Assembly: GCF_023546765.1 (NCBI RefSeq) | Contig: NZ_CP097484.1 | Location: 4,905,501-4,969,500 of the forward strand | Source of the DNA: Methylobacterium tardum | GTDB lineage: Bacteria > Pseudomonadota > Alphaproteobacteria > Rhizobiales > Beijerinckiaceae | Length of the DNA stretch: 64,000 nt | Reading direction: 5' to 3' | Shown: positions 36,894 to 46,305 of the stretch, piece by piece | Numbering within the stretch: position 1 is the first letter of the stretch | Layout of the letters: each line of letters begins with the position of its first letter | Notes under the pieces: generated by a model | The model's input: the letters and a program-made list of their open reading frames with translations, nothing else | The model's database searches: none | What the model was told of the DNA's origin: nothing | Made by a program: the position numbers and the translations under genes

Positions 36894-36983
36894 CGTCCTT
36901 GCGAGCGGAGCGAAGCAATCCAGGGACTCACCACATCCAGAGATCGCGCGCTGCCCTGGGTCGCTTCGCCGACGCGCGCGATG
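36894..36983. repeat. Dispersed inverted repeat, family B copy 1
   Basis: Starts CGTCCTTGCGAGCGGAGCGAAGC, and ends with the inverted counterpart CTGGGTCGCTTCGCC followed by GCGCGATG. The two halves would pair to a long imperfect hairpin. The same element appears at 39327 and 52819. Similar 'GCGAGCGAAGCAATCC' elements are common in Rhizobiales intergenic DNA. Confidence 0.75.
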
Positions 36984-37041
36984 CCGGTGTCGATCAGCTC
37001 CGGGGTCCGCTGCGGGCAAAAATGCGCTACCCCGCTTGCGC

Positions 37042-38799
37042 ATGCGCTTCTATCTCGGCCTCGCCACCACCTTCCACGATCCTGCCCTCGCCCTGGTCGG
37101 GCCCGACGGCACGCTGCTCTTCGCCGAGGCCGCCGAGCGCATCCTCCAGTACAAGCGAGCGCCGAACTGCGAGCCGGACGCCCCCATCCGGATGGCGTCG
37201 CTGCTGAAGGACCACGTCCCGCCAGGCTCCGAGCTCGTCATTGCCTCGACCTGGGGCCCGCAATTCAGCGACTTCCTGCGGGGCCAAGCCGGCGCCGGCG
37301 CCTTCGACCTGATGGCGCTCGCCGCCCACACCATGGCGCTCAACCGCTCCTTCGTGCCCGAGCAGGCCGAGCGGGTGTTCATCGCCGACCTCCACGGCGC
37401 GCAGGAGCGAGCCGGCCACGGCACCCTGCTGGCCCTCAACCAAGAGGCCCGCATCACCGGCGCGGCGCCGCGCGCGACGATCGCCGGGCAGCGGCGCTAC
37501 CCGCACCATCTCTGCCACGCCGCCTACGGCCTCTGGGGCAGCCCGTTCGACGACGCCACCGCCCTGGTGGTCGACGGCATGGGCGAGACCGGCGCGTCGG
37601 CGATCTACCGGTTGCAGGATGGCCAGATCACCGAGCTGCGCCGCCACCGCGGGCGCGGCTCGCTGGGCTTCCTGTACGGGCTGATCACCGACCTCGCCGG
37701 CTTCGACCAGGTGAAGGGCGAGGAGTGGAAGATCATGGGGCTCGCCCCCTACGGCCGCGCCGATCCGGACCTCGCGGCGCTGCTCGGCCGGCTCTGCACG
37801 GTCGAGGGGCACCGCCTGCGCTACGCCGACGCGGACACGATCCGGGCGGTGGCCGCGGAGATCTGCGCCCGCCGCCCCGCCGACGCCCTGGAGAACGGAT
37901 GGGCGGACCTCGCCCGCTGCGGCCAGGACCTTTTTGCGACTTTGATGGACGCGCTGGTGGCCGAGGCGCACGCCCTGGCGCCGTCCGAGAATCTCGTGAT
38001 CGCCGGCGGCTGCGGTCTGAACTCGTCCTATAACGGCCGGGTGCTCGGCCGGTCCGGGTTCACCCGGCTGCACGTCCCCTCGGCCCCGGCCGACGACGGC
38101 AACGCGGTCGGCGCGGCGTGGCTCGCCTACGCGGAGGACAATCCGGGCTCGGCCGGTCCGCCGCCCGCCGCCCGGCCGCTCACGCCCTATCTCGGCTCGC
38201 GGGTCTCCACGGCGCCGATGGAGCGGCTCGCCGAGCAGGAGCCGCGGGCCAAGCGCGTCGGCCACGCGGAGGCGACCCGCGCGGCGGCGCGGATCCTGGC
38301 CGCGGGCGGTCTCGTCGGCTGGGTGCAGGGCCGGGCCGAGTTCGGGCCCCGCGCGCTCGGCAACCGCTCGATCCTGGCCGACCCGCGGCCGGAGGGCGCC
38401 AAGGACGCGCTCAACGCCAAGGTGAAATACCGGGAGGGGTTCCGGCCGTTCGCGCCGTCGATCCTGGCCGAGGCCGGGCCGGACTGGTTCGAGGATTACG
38501 CCGACAGCCCCTACATGGAGCGGACCCTGGTCTGGCGGCAGGCGGTCCGCGCCCGGGTGCCGGCCGTGGTCCACGAAGACGGCACCGGCCGGCTCCAGAG
38601 CGTCACGGCGGAACGCAACCCGGCCTACGCGGCGCTGATCGGGGCCTTCGCGGCGATCACGGGCGTGCCGATCCTGCTCAACACCAGCTTCAACGTCATG
38701 GGCAAGCCGATCCTCCACGGCGCGGAGGACGCGATCCTGATGTTCTACACCTCCGGCCTCGACGCCCTCGTGGTCGAGGATTGGCTGGTGGTGAAATGA
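37042..38799 (+). CDS. Carbamoyltransferase (NodU/CmcH family)
   Basis: A 585-residue enzyme of the family that transfers a carbamoyl group from carbamoyl phosphate via carbamoyl-AMP. The N-terminal domain contains LGLATTFHDPALALVGPDGT, HHLCHAAYGLWGSPFDDATA with metal-binding His residues, and VDGMGETGASAIYRL. EEWKIMGLAPYGRADPDLAA is a family hallmark. The C-terminal domain has GRAEFGPRALGNRSILADPR and TGVPILLNTSFNVMGKPILH. The substrate is unknown: it could be a polysaccharide, lipid or natural product. No biosynthetic cluster surrounds it. The start is the ATG at 37042; a TTG two codons upstream is less likely. Confidence 0.92.
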   Translation: MRFYLGLATTFHDPALALVGPDGTLLFAEAAERILQYKRAPNCEPDAPIRMASLLKDHVPPGSELVIASTWGPQFSDFLRGQAGAGAFDLMALAAHTMALNRSFVPEQAERVFIADLHGAQERAGHGTLLALNQEARITGAAPRATIAGQRRYPHHLCHAAYGLWGSPFDDATALVVDGMGETGASAIYRLQDGQITELRRHRGRGSLGFLYGLITDLAGFDQVKGEEWKIMGLAPYGRADPDLAALLGRLCTVEGHRLRYADADTIRAVAAEICARRPADALENGWADLARCGQDLFATLMDALVAEAHALAPSENLVIAGGCGLNSSYNGRVLGRSGFTRLHVPSAPADDGNAVGAAWLAYAEDNPGSAGPPPAARPLTPYLGSRVSTAPMERLAEQEPRAKRVGHAEATRAAARILAAGGLVGWVQGRAEFGPRALGNRSILADPRPEGAKDALNAKVKYREGFRPFAPSILAEAGPDWFEDYADSPYMERTLVWRQAVRARVPAVVHEDGTGRLQSVTAERNPAYAALIGAFAAITGVPILLNTSFNVMGKPILHGAEDAILMFYTSGLDALVVEDWLVVK

Positions 38800-38803
38800 G
38801 AGA

Positions 38804-38828
38804 CGCCGCGCCCCCGGGGGACGCGGCG
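38804..38828 (+). terminator. Hairpin after the carbamoyltransferase gene
   Basis: CGCCGCG, an 11-base GC-rich centre (itself CCCCC/GGGGG), then CGCGGCG form a very stable stem starting 5 bases after the stop at 38799. No T-tract follows, but position and stability suggest it ends the transcript or protects its 3' end. Confidence 0.5.
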
Positions 38829-38853
38829 CCGATCGCGCAAACGGGGCGGAGAC

Positions 38854-39174
38854 TTACTCGCAGACCTCGACGCGGCGATAGGTGAACTCGCCGTCTCCGA
38901 GCCACTCCTTGCGGCGCTCGTAGTGGCAGATCGGACCGCGGCGCTCGCGCACCACGACGGTCTCGGGCTCCTCGACCACGACGCGGCGCGGGCGGTACTC
39001 CGGCGGGGGCGGCGGCGGGTTGGCGCCGTTGACGAGGGCGCTGCCCACCACGCCGCCGACGACGCCGGCCGCGAGGCCGCCGACGATGGCACCCGTCTGG
39101 TCGCGGGCGGTGGCCGGAGCGACGGCCCCGAGCACCAAGGTGGCGGCGAGGGCGGCGGCCCCGGCGCGGATCAT
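38854..39174 (-). CDS. Exported glycine-zipper-containing protein (106 aa)
   Basis: A 106-residue protein. The signal peptide is AGAAALAATLVLGAVAPATA. A glycine zipper follows (AIVGGLAAGVVGGVVGSALV), then a Pro-rich stretch, and then a charged C-terminal region with two cysteines (GPICHYERRKEWLGDGEFTY; VEVCE). Glycine zippers pack helices in outer-membrane or envelope proteins. The ATG at 39174 was chosen as closest to the signal; 39207 is possible. Function unknown. It is convergent with the carbamoyltransferase gene. Confidence 0.75.
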   Translation of the reverse strand: MIRAGAAALAATLVLGAVAPATARDQTGAIVGGLAAGVVGGVVGSALVNGANPPPPPPEYRPRRVVVEEPETVVVRERRGPICHYERRKEWLGDGEFTYRRVEVCE

Positions 39175-39326
39175 CGTGAAGGAACCGTTCAAGGACACGC
39201 GAAACATCTCCCGTTCGTGTTGAGGATGATCCAACACCGGGAGGATTAAAAATCCGCGAAGCGGTCCAATTCGATTGTGTACCAGATAAGCCGCGGCGCG
39301 ATCTCTGACGGCGACGTTATCCGCCT

Positions 39327-39417
39327 CGTCCTTGCGAGCGCAGCGAAGCAACCCAAGGCAGCGCGACAGCGCGGAGCCTGGCGCAGCTGGATTGCTTCGC
39401 TGCGCTCGCAAAGACGG
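39327..39417. repeat. Dispersed inverted repeat, family B copy 2
   Basis: Starts CGTCCTTGCGAGCGCAGCGAAG and ends with the near-perfect inverse GCTGGATTGCTTCGCTGCGC, then TCGCAAAGACGG. It is the most symmetrical of the three copies. It lies between the glycine-zipper gene and the haloacid dehalogenase terminus. Confidence 0.8.
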
Positions 39418-39469
39418 TCCTACCCCTTGCAGCTTGCCCCGAGGTCGGGGACTTGGTCGCGCCCTCCCC

Positions 39470-40147
39470 TCAGAGCAGCCCGTCGAGAGACGTGACCACG
39501 TTCGTGGGCGCGAGGTCGGCGTACTCGTCCGGCAGCCCCCGTCGGTTGACCCAGGCGGTCCGGAATCCGAAGGCGCCCGCGCCCGCCACATCCCACCGGT
39601 TCGAGGAGCAGAACAGCACGTCCCCCTCCCCCACCGCGAGCCGGATCAGGGCGATCCGGTAGGCATCGGGATGCGTCTTGAACACCTGCGCGTCGTCCAC
39701 CGACAGGACCGCGTCGAGATGGTCGGCCAAGCCCGCCGAGGCCACGGCCCGGTCCACCATGGCGGCGTTGCCGTTGGTGAGCACCGCGGTGCGGATCCCG
39801 CGCTTGCGCAGGGCCGCCAGCACGCCCGGGACTTCCGGGTAGGCGTCGAGGTCGCGGTAGGCGTCGAGCAGCCGCTCGCGCAGGCCGGGATCGACCTGGG
39901 GGTGGACGGCCAGCGCGTAATCGAGGGCCCGGACGGTGAGATCCCAGAAGGCGGCGTAGCGGCCCATCAGCGACAGGGTCCAGCTGTATTCCAGCTGCTT
40001 GTTGCGCCAGACCTCGGCGAGGTGGACCGCGTCGGGCCCGACCGCCTCCGCGTAGCGCTGGACCGCGGCATTCACGTCGAACAGCGTTCCGTAGGCGTCG
40101 AACACCGCGGCCTTCACCCCCGCGAGCGGTCCTCTGGCATCGGTCAT
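39470..40147 (-). CDS. (S)-2-haloacid dehalogenase, type II
   Basis: A 225-residue HAD-superfamily enzyme that hydrolyses (S)-2-haloacids to (R)-2-hydroxyacids. The nucleophile Asp is in AAVFDAYGTLFDVNAAVQRY, the type II pattern with DAYGT. Motif II is TAVLTNGNAAM, motif III includes VFKTHPDAYRIAL, and LFCSSNRWDVAGAGAFGFRT is the family-specific motif IV region. A conserved Arg/Trp/Asn set for the substrate pocket is visible. It is on the same strand as murJ and just downstream of it, with a 71-base gap. Physiological substrate unknown. Confidence 0.92.
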   Translation of the reverse strand: MTDARGPLAGVKAAVFDAYGTLFDVNAAVQRYAEAVGPDAVHLAEVWRNKQLEYSWTLSLMGRYAAFWDLTVRALDYALAVHPQVDPGLRERLLDAYRDLDAYPEVPGVLAALRKRGIRTAVLTNGNAAMVDRAVASAGLADHLDAVLSVDDAQVFKTHPDAYRIALIRLAVGEGDVLFCSSNRWDVAGAGAFGFRTAWVNRRGLPDEYADLAPTNVVTSLDGLL

Positions 40148-40218
40148 GGCGTTCCTCACTGGGTGCTCTCGCCCGATCTGGGGCCGGGACGCGCGGCGGC
40201 GAGCCCGGCCCGGTCGTC

Positions 40219-41744
40219 TCAGGCCCGGCGCAGGCGCAGGCCGAACAGGTGCAGCAGGCCCGCCAGCAGGCCGCCATAGACCGCCGCGCCGGCCATTCCG
40301 AGCACCGCGAGCACCACGATCTCCCGTCCGTGCGGCAGGTCCGGCACCAGGGCCTGGGCGAGCCCCTGGCCGTAGACGGCGACAGCGGCGAGCCCCAGGC
40401 AGGCGAGCAGGACACCCGCGACGGTCAGGCCCAGGGTGCGTCCCGGCGCCGTCCAGTTCCGGCGCTTGGCCAGGACGAGCAGCAGCAGCAGGTTGACCCA
40501 CTGGCTCACCGCGGTGGCGAGCGCCGGCCGGTGACGCCGTAGGGGCCCGTGAGCCAGAGCTTCAGCGCGACGTTGACGCCGATCGCCGTGAGCGAGGCCC
40601 AGAGCGGGGTCTTGGTGTCCTGGCGGGCGTAGAAGCTCGCCACGGCGCTGCGCACCAGCACCACGGCCGGGAGCGCGAACCCGTAGGCCGCCAGCACCGC
40701 GGCGGCCCGGGCCGAATCCTCGGCGCTGAACGCCCCGCGCTGGAACAGGGCCGCCATGATCAGGCCCGGGATGGTCAGGAACGCCACGGTGAACGGCGCC
40801 GACAGGGCGAGCGAGAAGCCCGCCGCCCGGTTCTGTGCCGCGTGGGCGCCGGCGACGTCGCCGGCGGCGATCCGGCGGCTCATTTCGGGCAGCAGCACGG
40901 TCCCGGCCGCGATGGCGATGACGCCGAAGGGCAGCTGGTAGAGCCGGTCCGCGTAGTAGAGCGCCGAGACCGCGCCGGTCGGCAGCCAGCTCGCGATGAT
41001 CGTGTCGGCGAAGGCCGCGATCTGGAACCCGGCCGAGCCGATCACGGCCGGCCCGAGCACCGCGAAGAAGCGTTTCAGCGCCGGGTCGAGCCGCGGCACG
41101 GCGAGATCCGGCATCACGCGGACCCGGCGGCAGCCCCACCACAGGAGGCCGAACTGCAGCACGCCCGAGACGGCGACGCCCCAGGCGGCCGCGTAGGCGG
41201 CGTTCGGGAACAGGAAGCTCAGGCCCAAGGCCGCCAGCATGGCGAGGTTGAGCAGGACCGGGGCGCCCGCCGCCACCGCGAAGTGCCGGTGGGCGTTGAG
41301 GATGCCCGACAGCAGCGTCACCAGCGTCATGAACAGCAGGTACGGGAAGGTGATGCGGGTCAGCGCCACCGCGAGCTGGAAGCGCTCGCCATCCTCCGCG
41401 AAGCCCGGCGCCAGGGCATGGACGACCCAGGGCATCGCCGGCAGGGCGAGGTTGAGCAGCACGAGCTGCACGATCAGCATCAGGGTGAAGACCCGGTCGG
41501 CGAAGCGGTGCGCGTCCCCCGGGGCACCCGCCTCGGCGAGGCCGGCATAGGCCGGCACGAAGGCGGTGTTGAACGCGCCCTCGCCGAAGATCGCGCGGAA
41601 ATGGTTCGGCAGCCGGAACGCGACCACGAAGGCGTCGGCCATGGGCCCGGCGCCCATCACGGCGGCCATCACCACGTCGCGGGCGAAGCCGGTGACGCGC
41701 GAGACCAGCGTCCAGCCGCCGACGGACAGGATGGAGCGGATCAT
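40219..41744 (-). pseudogene. murJ: Lipid II flippase MurJ (frameshifted)
   Basis: The first frame runs from MIRSILSVGGWTLVSRVTGF to LKLWLTGPYGVTG, about 405 residues, and includes the MurJ hallmarks AFRLPNHFRAIFGEGAFNTA and FYARQDTKTPLWASL. The protein then resumes in another frame with ALATAVSQWVNLLLLLVLAK and ends HLFGLRLRRA at 40219. One base appears missing at about 40531 in a GGCCGG context. Joined, it is about 508 residues with 14 helices, the normal size. MurJ flips lipid II for peptidoglycan synthesis and is normally essential, so sequence error is the most likely explanation. Confidence 0.88.
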
Positions 41745-41903
41745 GGTTCCGCGCGCTGCCGGGACGGTGTCTCCCACCGCGGAGGCGGGGCGGTGCGCCT
41801 CGGGAATGTCGCGGATGTCGCTGGAAGGGAAATGGCCGGACCCTTTGCACCGGGTCATCCGGCGTCGGGCGCATCAAGAGCCGGTTTCAGCGGCCACCTC
41901 AAG

Positions 41904-41932
41904 GGTGCCGCGGACACAAAGCCCGCGGCACC
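41904..41932 (-). terminator. Hairpin downstream of sodB
   Basis: GGTGCCGCGG, 9 bases, CCGCGGCACC form a perfect 10-bp stem beginning 11 bases after the sodB stop on the minus strand. No T-tract is present. It is well placed to end the sodB transcript before murJ-region promoters. Confidence 0.55.
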
Positions 41933-41943
41933 GGGAAAACGCC

Positions 41944-42543
41944 TCAGCGGGTCGCCTCGGCGTACATCTTCTCCACGTGCTCCCAGTTCACGAGGTTCTC
42001 GATGAACGCCTTGAGGTAGTCGGGCCGGCGATTGCGGTAATCGATGTAGTAGGAGTGCTCCCACACGTCGACGCCGAGGATCGGCTTCGCGCCGTGCACC
42101 AGCGGGTTCTCGCCGTTGGGGGTCTTCATGATCGCGAGCTTGCCATCCTTGACGGCGAGCCAGGCCCAGCCCGAGCCGAACTGGCCGATGCCCGCCTGGA
42201 TGAAGTCCGCCTTGAACTTCTCGGCGCCGCCGAGATCCTCGTCGATCTTCTTGGCGAGCGCACCCGGGATCGCGCCGCCGCCATTCGGCTTCATCCACTG
42301 CCAGAAATGGATGTGGTTGTAGTGCTGGCCGGCGTTGTTGAAGAGCGGCTGATTGGTGTTGTAGGCGGCCTTGACGATCTCCTCGACGCTCTTGCCCTGA
42401 AGATCCGTGCCCTCGAGCAGCTTGTTACCCGTATCGACATAGGCCTTGTGGTGCTTGTCGTGGTGAAACTCGAGGGTCTCCTTGGACATGTACGGCCCGA
42501 GGGCATCGTACGCGTAGGGCAGTTCCGGCAGGGTGAAGGTCAT
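41944..42543 (-). CDS. sodB: Superoxide dismutase, iron type
   Basis: A 199-residue enzyme that converts superoxide to oxygen and peroxide in the cytoplasm. It starts MTFTLPELPYAYDALGPYMS. Metal ligands are visible: His in LEFHHDKHHKAYV, His in NNAGQHYNHIHFWQWM, and Asp/His in VDVWEHSYYIDYRNRRPDYL. The Gln after NNAG is characteristic of Fe-dependent rather than Mn-dependent enzymes. Length is typical. It is a single gene with a hairpin after it. Confidence 0.95.
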   Translation of the reverse strand: MTFTLPELPYAYDALGPYMSKETLEFHHDKHHKAYVDTGNKLLEGTDLQGKSVEEIVKAAYNTNQPLFNNAGQHYNHIHFWQWMKPNGGGAIPGALAKKIDEDLGGAEKFKADFIQAGIGQFGSGWAWLAVKDGKLAIMKTPNGENPLVHGAKPILGVDVWEHSYYIDYRNRRPDYLKAFIENLVNWEHVEKMYAEATR

Positions 42544-42852
42544 CGCGTCTTCTCCGCTTGGCTGGGGACGGTCTCGCCCCCGGCGGGGCTCCCGAGTCGA
42601 GAGCCCGCTAGGTAAGTCGAGGGCCGCGAGACGGCAACGCCGTTCCGGCCCGACGGCGCGCGAAGTTCCGGGGATGACGCGGGGATGATATCGGCGCGAC
42701 GGGACGGGGTGCGCCGCGGTCGCACACGGACAACCGAGATAGCCCGGTATCCCGAACAATTTCGCCGCTTAATTTTGCAATATGACGGCTAGGCCTTACT
42801 GTGCGCCATGCTTTGAGCGCCGGCGGTGAGCCGGCCCGTGCCAGAGAGTATC

Positions 42853-43680
42853 ATGATCGCTGCGCTGTTCGCGCTCGCCGCCGCCATGATCATCGGGGGC
42901 TGCGCCGCCGTGATCCAAGGCTTCCCGTATGTCCGTCTGGAGAGCGGCCTCGCGATGGTGATCGCGGGCTCGGTGGCGGCGTCCTCGGGTGCGGTGCTGC
43001 TCGGGCTCGGCGTGCTCGCCCTCGCCTTCCGGCGGGTCGAGCGGGCGATCGGGCAGGTCCCGACCTCCGCGGGTCGGGACGCGGCCGGAGCCGCGTCCGC
43101 GGACGACAGCCGGACCCGGCTCCCGCCCGTCCTGCCCGCCGCCCCGGCCTTCATCGTGCCGTCGGTGGTCGAGCCGCCGTTCGATCCCGAGCGGCCGCGC
43201 ATCGAGCCGAGCCTGGAACTCCGGGCGGACGAGATCGCCGCACCGGCGTCCGTACCGCTCGCGGCCGAGCCGCCGAAGCCTGTCGAGCCCGAGCCGACCC
43301 CGCTGTTCCCGATGCCGCCCGTCACACGCGATGAGCCGGCCATCGCGCCCGAGCCTGAGTCCAAGCCGGAAGCGCCGCAACCCGCGCGGGCGATCGCCCC
43401 CGAGGACGATCTGTTCGCCGCCCCCGAGGAGCCGCCGGAGCCCAAGGACGAGCCGCCGTCCCTGCGCCCGAGCCTCGACACGGTTCCGGAGCCTGATCCG
43501 AAGCCGGAGACGCGGACCGTCGTCGGGCGCTATGCCTCGGGCGGCAACACCTACGTGATGTTCGAGGACGGCTCGATCGAGGCGGAGACGCCGCGGGGAC
43601 GCTTCACGTTCGCGTCGCTCGACGAGCTGAAGGCCTTCGTGGATGGCGGCGGCGAATCCGGGGCCCGGGGCGCCGCCTGA
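42853..43680 (+). CDS. Membrane-anchored Pro/Glu-rich hypothetical protein
   Basis: A protein of about 275 residues. Two membrane helices occur at the N-terminus: ALFALAAAMIIGGCAAVIQG and SVAASSGAVLLGLGVLALAF. A long Pro/Glu/Ala-rich disordered region follows (about 85-230). The C-terminal 45 residues form a conserved-looking small beta domain, VVGRYASGGNTYVMFEDGSI and GRFTFASLDELKAFV, which is common at the C-terminus of such Rhizobiales proteins. Function unknown. A GTG start at 42826 is an alternative to the ATG used. It converges with the HWE kinase. Confidence 0.75.
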   Translation: MIAALFALAAAMIIGGCAAVIQGFPYVRLESGLAMVIAGSVAASSGAVLLGLGVLALAFRRVERAIGQVPTSAGRDAAGAASADDSRTRLPPVLPAAPAFIVPSVVEPPFDPERPRIEPSLELRADEIAAPASVPLAAEPPKPVEPEPTPLFPMPPVTRDEPAIAPEPESKPEAPQPARAIAPEDDLFAAPEEPPEPKDEPPSLRPSLDTVPEPDPKPETRTVVGRYASGGNTYVMFEDGSIEAETPRGRFTFASLDELKAFVDGGGESGARGAA

Positions 43681-43698
43681 CGGCCGGCCGCAGGCCCC

Positions 43699-45414
43699 TC
43701 AGACCAGCGGGTTGAGGCTGTCGTTGCGCGGCGGGATCGGGGCCCGCATCGTCAAAGAGAAGCCGCCGGGCGCGTAGTCGGTCGTCACCTCGGCCTGGAC
43801 CTGCGCGATCAGGACCCGGTGCAGCAGGCGCGATCCGAAGCCCTGGCGGCTCGGCGGCTCGACTGGCGGACCGCCGCTCTCGCGCCAGGAGAAGCGCAGC
43901 ATCCCGGCCGGTCCGCCGGGCTCGAGCGACCAAGCCACCGCGACCCGCCCGGTGCGGTTGGAGAGCGCCCCGTACTTCGCGGCGTTGGTGGTGAGTTCGT
44001 GGATCGCCATCCCGATCGGCACCGCGATCTCGGACGGCAGATCGATGGCCGGCCCTTCCAGAGAGATGCGGCCCTCGGCGCCTCCGTCCGAGTCGACCTC
44101 GGCATAGGGCTTCAGCTCGTTGAGCAGGAGGTTTTCGAGCGAGGCCGTCTGCCACGTGGCCTCGGTGAGGACCGAATGGGTGTGGGCCAGGGATTTGATG
44201 CGCCCGACGAACGCCTCGTAGAAGCTCTCGATGCTGGACGCGGTCCGCGCGGTCGAGCCCACGATCGCCTGCACGGTGGCCAGCGTGTTCTTCACCCGGT
44301 GGTGCAGCTCGCGGATCAGGAGGCTCTGCCGCTCCTCGGCGAGGCGCCGGTCCGTCACGTCCGCGACCACGCCGATCAGGCGGCGCGGCAGCCGGCCGGG
44401 CGCGTCGCGCTCGAACCGGCCGGCCATGTCGATCCGGCGCCAGGCCCCGTCGGACTTGCGCCGGATGCGCCCGCTGATGTGCAGGTCCCCGTCCTCCCGC
44501 AGCGCCTGCGAGATCGCCCGGCGGACCGCGGGGCGGTCGTCCGGGTGGAGGATGTCGTTGAGGAATTCGTTCTTGCCGATCGTGCCGTCCTCGGGCGCGT
44601 GCCCGAAGATCTCGTACATGTGCTCGTTCTCCCAGATCGCCTGGTCCTCGAGCATGTGCCACTCGAAGATGCCGAGCTTGGCGATCGTCGTCGCCACGCG
44701 CAGGCGCTGGTCGCGGGACAGGATCTCGTCCCGCGCCTCGACCCGGGTCGTGATGTCCTGGATGACGCCGACCATGCTGACCGGCTCGCCATCGGGACCC
44801 GGCACGGCCTCGCCCCGCACCCGCAGGATCACCGTCCGCCCGGCGACCGTCGTCGGCGTGTCGAACTGGTAGGGCTCGCCGCTCTTGGCGGCCGCCGCGG
44901 CGACCGTGCTCAGGCGCACGAGCTCCGCCTGCGACAGGCCGGTCTTCAGTTCCGCCCACGACACGGAGCGTCCCGGCGGACGGCCCAGGATCCGCGCGGC
45001 GCGCCGCGACAGGGTGAGAAGCCCCGTCGCCCGGTCCCAGCGCCACTCCCCGAGGCCGGCGGCCGCGAGGGCCTCGCGGTTCGCCTCGGAATGGGCCGCC
45101 GCATCCACGTCGACGGGCTCGACCACGAGCGTCGTGCCGGTGCGCCGGACGCGGACGTCGAGGGCGCTGCCATCCGCGCGCCTCCAGAATTGCAGGCCGT
45201 CGCGGAGGCCTCCGGGTCCTTCGTTCAGAAGCTCGGCCGTCGCGTGCCCGGCCAACGTGCCCGGCGCCCAGCCGAGGAGATCGTGCAAGGCCCGGTTGGC
45301 GGCCACGATCAGGGTCTCATCCGCCGATAGCACGACGAGGCCGATCGCGGCCTCGCCGAAGCCGGTGCGATACGGGTCGCCCGGCGCCGGGCCCTGCCCC
45401 ACCGTCTCGTTCAC
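43699..45414 (-). CDS. Multi-PAS HWE-family histidine kinase
   Basis: A 571-residue cytoplasmic kinase with a GTG start (45414) preceded by GAGG. Three PAS modules appear: about 15-90 (GEAAIGLVVLSADETLIVAA), about 110-235 (GLGEWRWDRATGLLTLSRRA; PVSMVGVIQDITTRV) and about 250-360 (LGIFEWHMLEDQAIWENEHM; LIGVVADVTDRRLAEE). The HWE core follows at about 366 with RELHHRVKNTLATVQAIVGS, nearly identical to the kinase at 11475. No transmembrane helix. The signal may be redox or a ligand bound by PAS; it is a single gene with no response regulator beside it. Confidence 0.92.
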   Translation of the reverse strand: MNETVGQGPAPGDPYRTGFGEAAIGLVVLSADETLIVAANRALHDLLGWAPGTLAGHATAELLNEGPGGLRDGLQFWRRADGSALDVRVRRTGTTLVVEPVDVDAAAHSEANREALAAAGLGEWRWDRATGLLTLSRRAARILGRPPGRSVSWAELKTGLSQAELVRLSTVAAAAAKSGEPYQFDTPTTVAGRTVILRVRGEAVPGPDGEPVSMVGVIQDITTRVEARDEILSRDQRLRVATTIAKLGIFEWHMLEDQAIWENEHMYEIFGHAPEDGTIGKNEFLNDILHPDDRPAVRRAISQALREDGDLHISGRIRRKSDGAWRRIDMAGRFERDAPGRLPRRLIGVVADVTDRRLAEERQSLLIRELHHRVKNTLATVQAIVGSTARTASSIESFYEAFVGRIKSLAHTHSVLTEATWQTASLENLLLNELKPYAEVDSDGGAEGRISLEGPAIDLPSEIAVPIGMAIHELTTNAAKYGALSNRTGRVAVAWSLEPGGPAGMLRFSWRESGGPPVEPPSRQGFGSRLLHRVLIAQVQAEVTTDYAPGGFSLTMRAPIPPRNDSLNPLV

Positions 45415-45570
45415 GCGGAAAGATCCTCGAACGCGCCGTGGCGCGGTCCCGTCGGCGATACGCCCCCTCCCCGGCACGGTCGTCGACCGCACCGGCCTTT
45501 CAGGATGGCGTCCGAGCGTGACTGTTGCAAGGCACGCCCGCAAGGCCTGCGGCGACCTGCCCGCACGAAC

Positions 45571-46305
45571 TCAGCGCGGGACCCGCGAAAATTCCAGGTA
45601 GGTCGGCCGCCGGCCCGCCTCCAGCGCCTTGGCCTCGTAGCGCGTCCCGGGCCAGCCCGGGAAGGGCTGCGTCCAGTCCGGCGCGCCCCGCGCGGTCCAG
45701 GTCAGGACCGGGCAGCGCGCAGCCCTCGCCAGGGTCCAGCCGGCGTAGTCGCCGATGTCGCTGGCGAAGCGGAACAGGCCGCCATCCTTCAGGACGCGGC
45801 CGATCTCGGCGAGCGACGCGTCCGAGACGAACCGGCGCTTGCGCTGGCGCCGCTTGGGCCAGGGATCGGGATAGAGCAGGTAGACTCGCTCCAGGCTGGC
45901 ATCCGGCAGGCGCGCCAGCAGGGCGGTGACATCCTCGTCGCGGATGCGGACGTTGCGCAGACCCCGCTCCTCGATGGCGGCGAGCAGCTTCACCACGCCG
46001 TTGACGAACGGCTCGGCCCCGATGAAGCCGATGCCGGGATGCGCCGCGGCCTGGGCCGCGAGGTGCTCGCCGCCGCCGAAGCCGATCTCCAGCCAGACCG
46101 CGTCCGGCGGGCTCGGCAGGGCCGGGAAGAGCGTGCGCGGATCGAGCGGCGCGTCCTTCTCCGGAAGGACGATGCGCAGGGCCGGCAGCAGGTCCGCCCG
46201 CCGACGCTCCTGCTGGCCGCGCAGGCGCTTGCCCTTGCGCCGCCCGAAGAAGGCGCGCTCCGGCTCCTCGGCCGTGTCGGGCGAGCGTCCAGGGATGTCT
46301 GACAT
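45571..46305 (-). CDS. trmB: tRNA (guanine-N7-)-methyltransferase
   Basis: A 244-residue SAM-dependent enzyme that makes m7G46 in tRNA. The SAM site is VWLEIGFGGGEHLAAQAAAH. The family signature YPDPWPKRRQRKRRFVSDAS is present, as are FIGAEPFVNGVVKLL and the C-terminal GTRYEAKALEAGRRPTYLEF. The N-terminal RAFFGRRKGKRLRGQQ is basic and tRNA-binding. The ATG at 46305 precedes the conserved region; an upstream extension is non-conserved. It follows metK on the same strand, fitting the HTH-metK-trmB order I recall for Rhizobiales. Confidence 0.95.
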   Translation of the reverse strand: MSDIPGRSPDTAEEPERAFFGRRKGKRLRGQQERRRADLLPALRIVLPEKDAPLDPRTLFPALPSPPDAVWLEIGFGGGEHLAAQAAAHPGIGFIGAEPFVNGVVKLLAAIEERGLRNVRIRDEDVTALLARLPDASLERVYLLYPDPWPKRRQRKRRFVSDASLAEIGRVLKDGGLFRFASDIGDYAGWTLARAARCPVLTWTARGAPDWTQPFPGWPGTRYEAKALEAGRRPTYLEFSRVPR

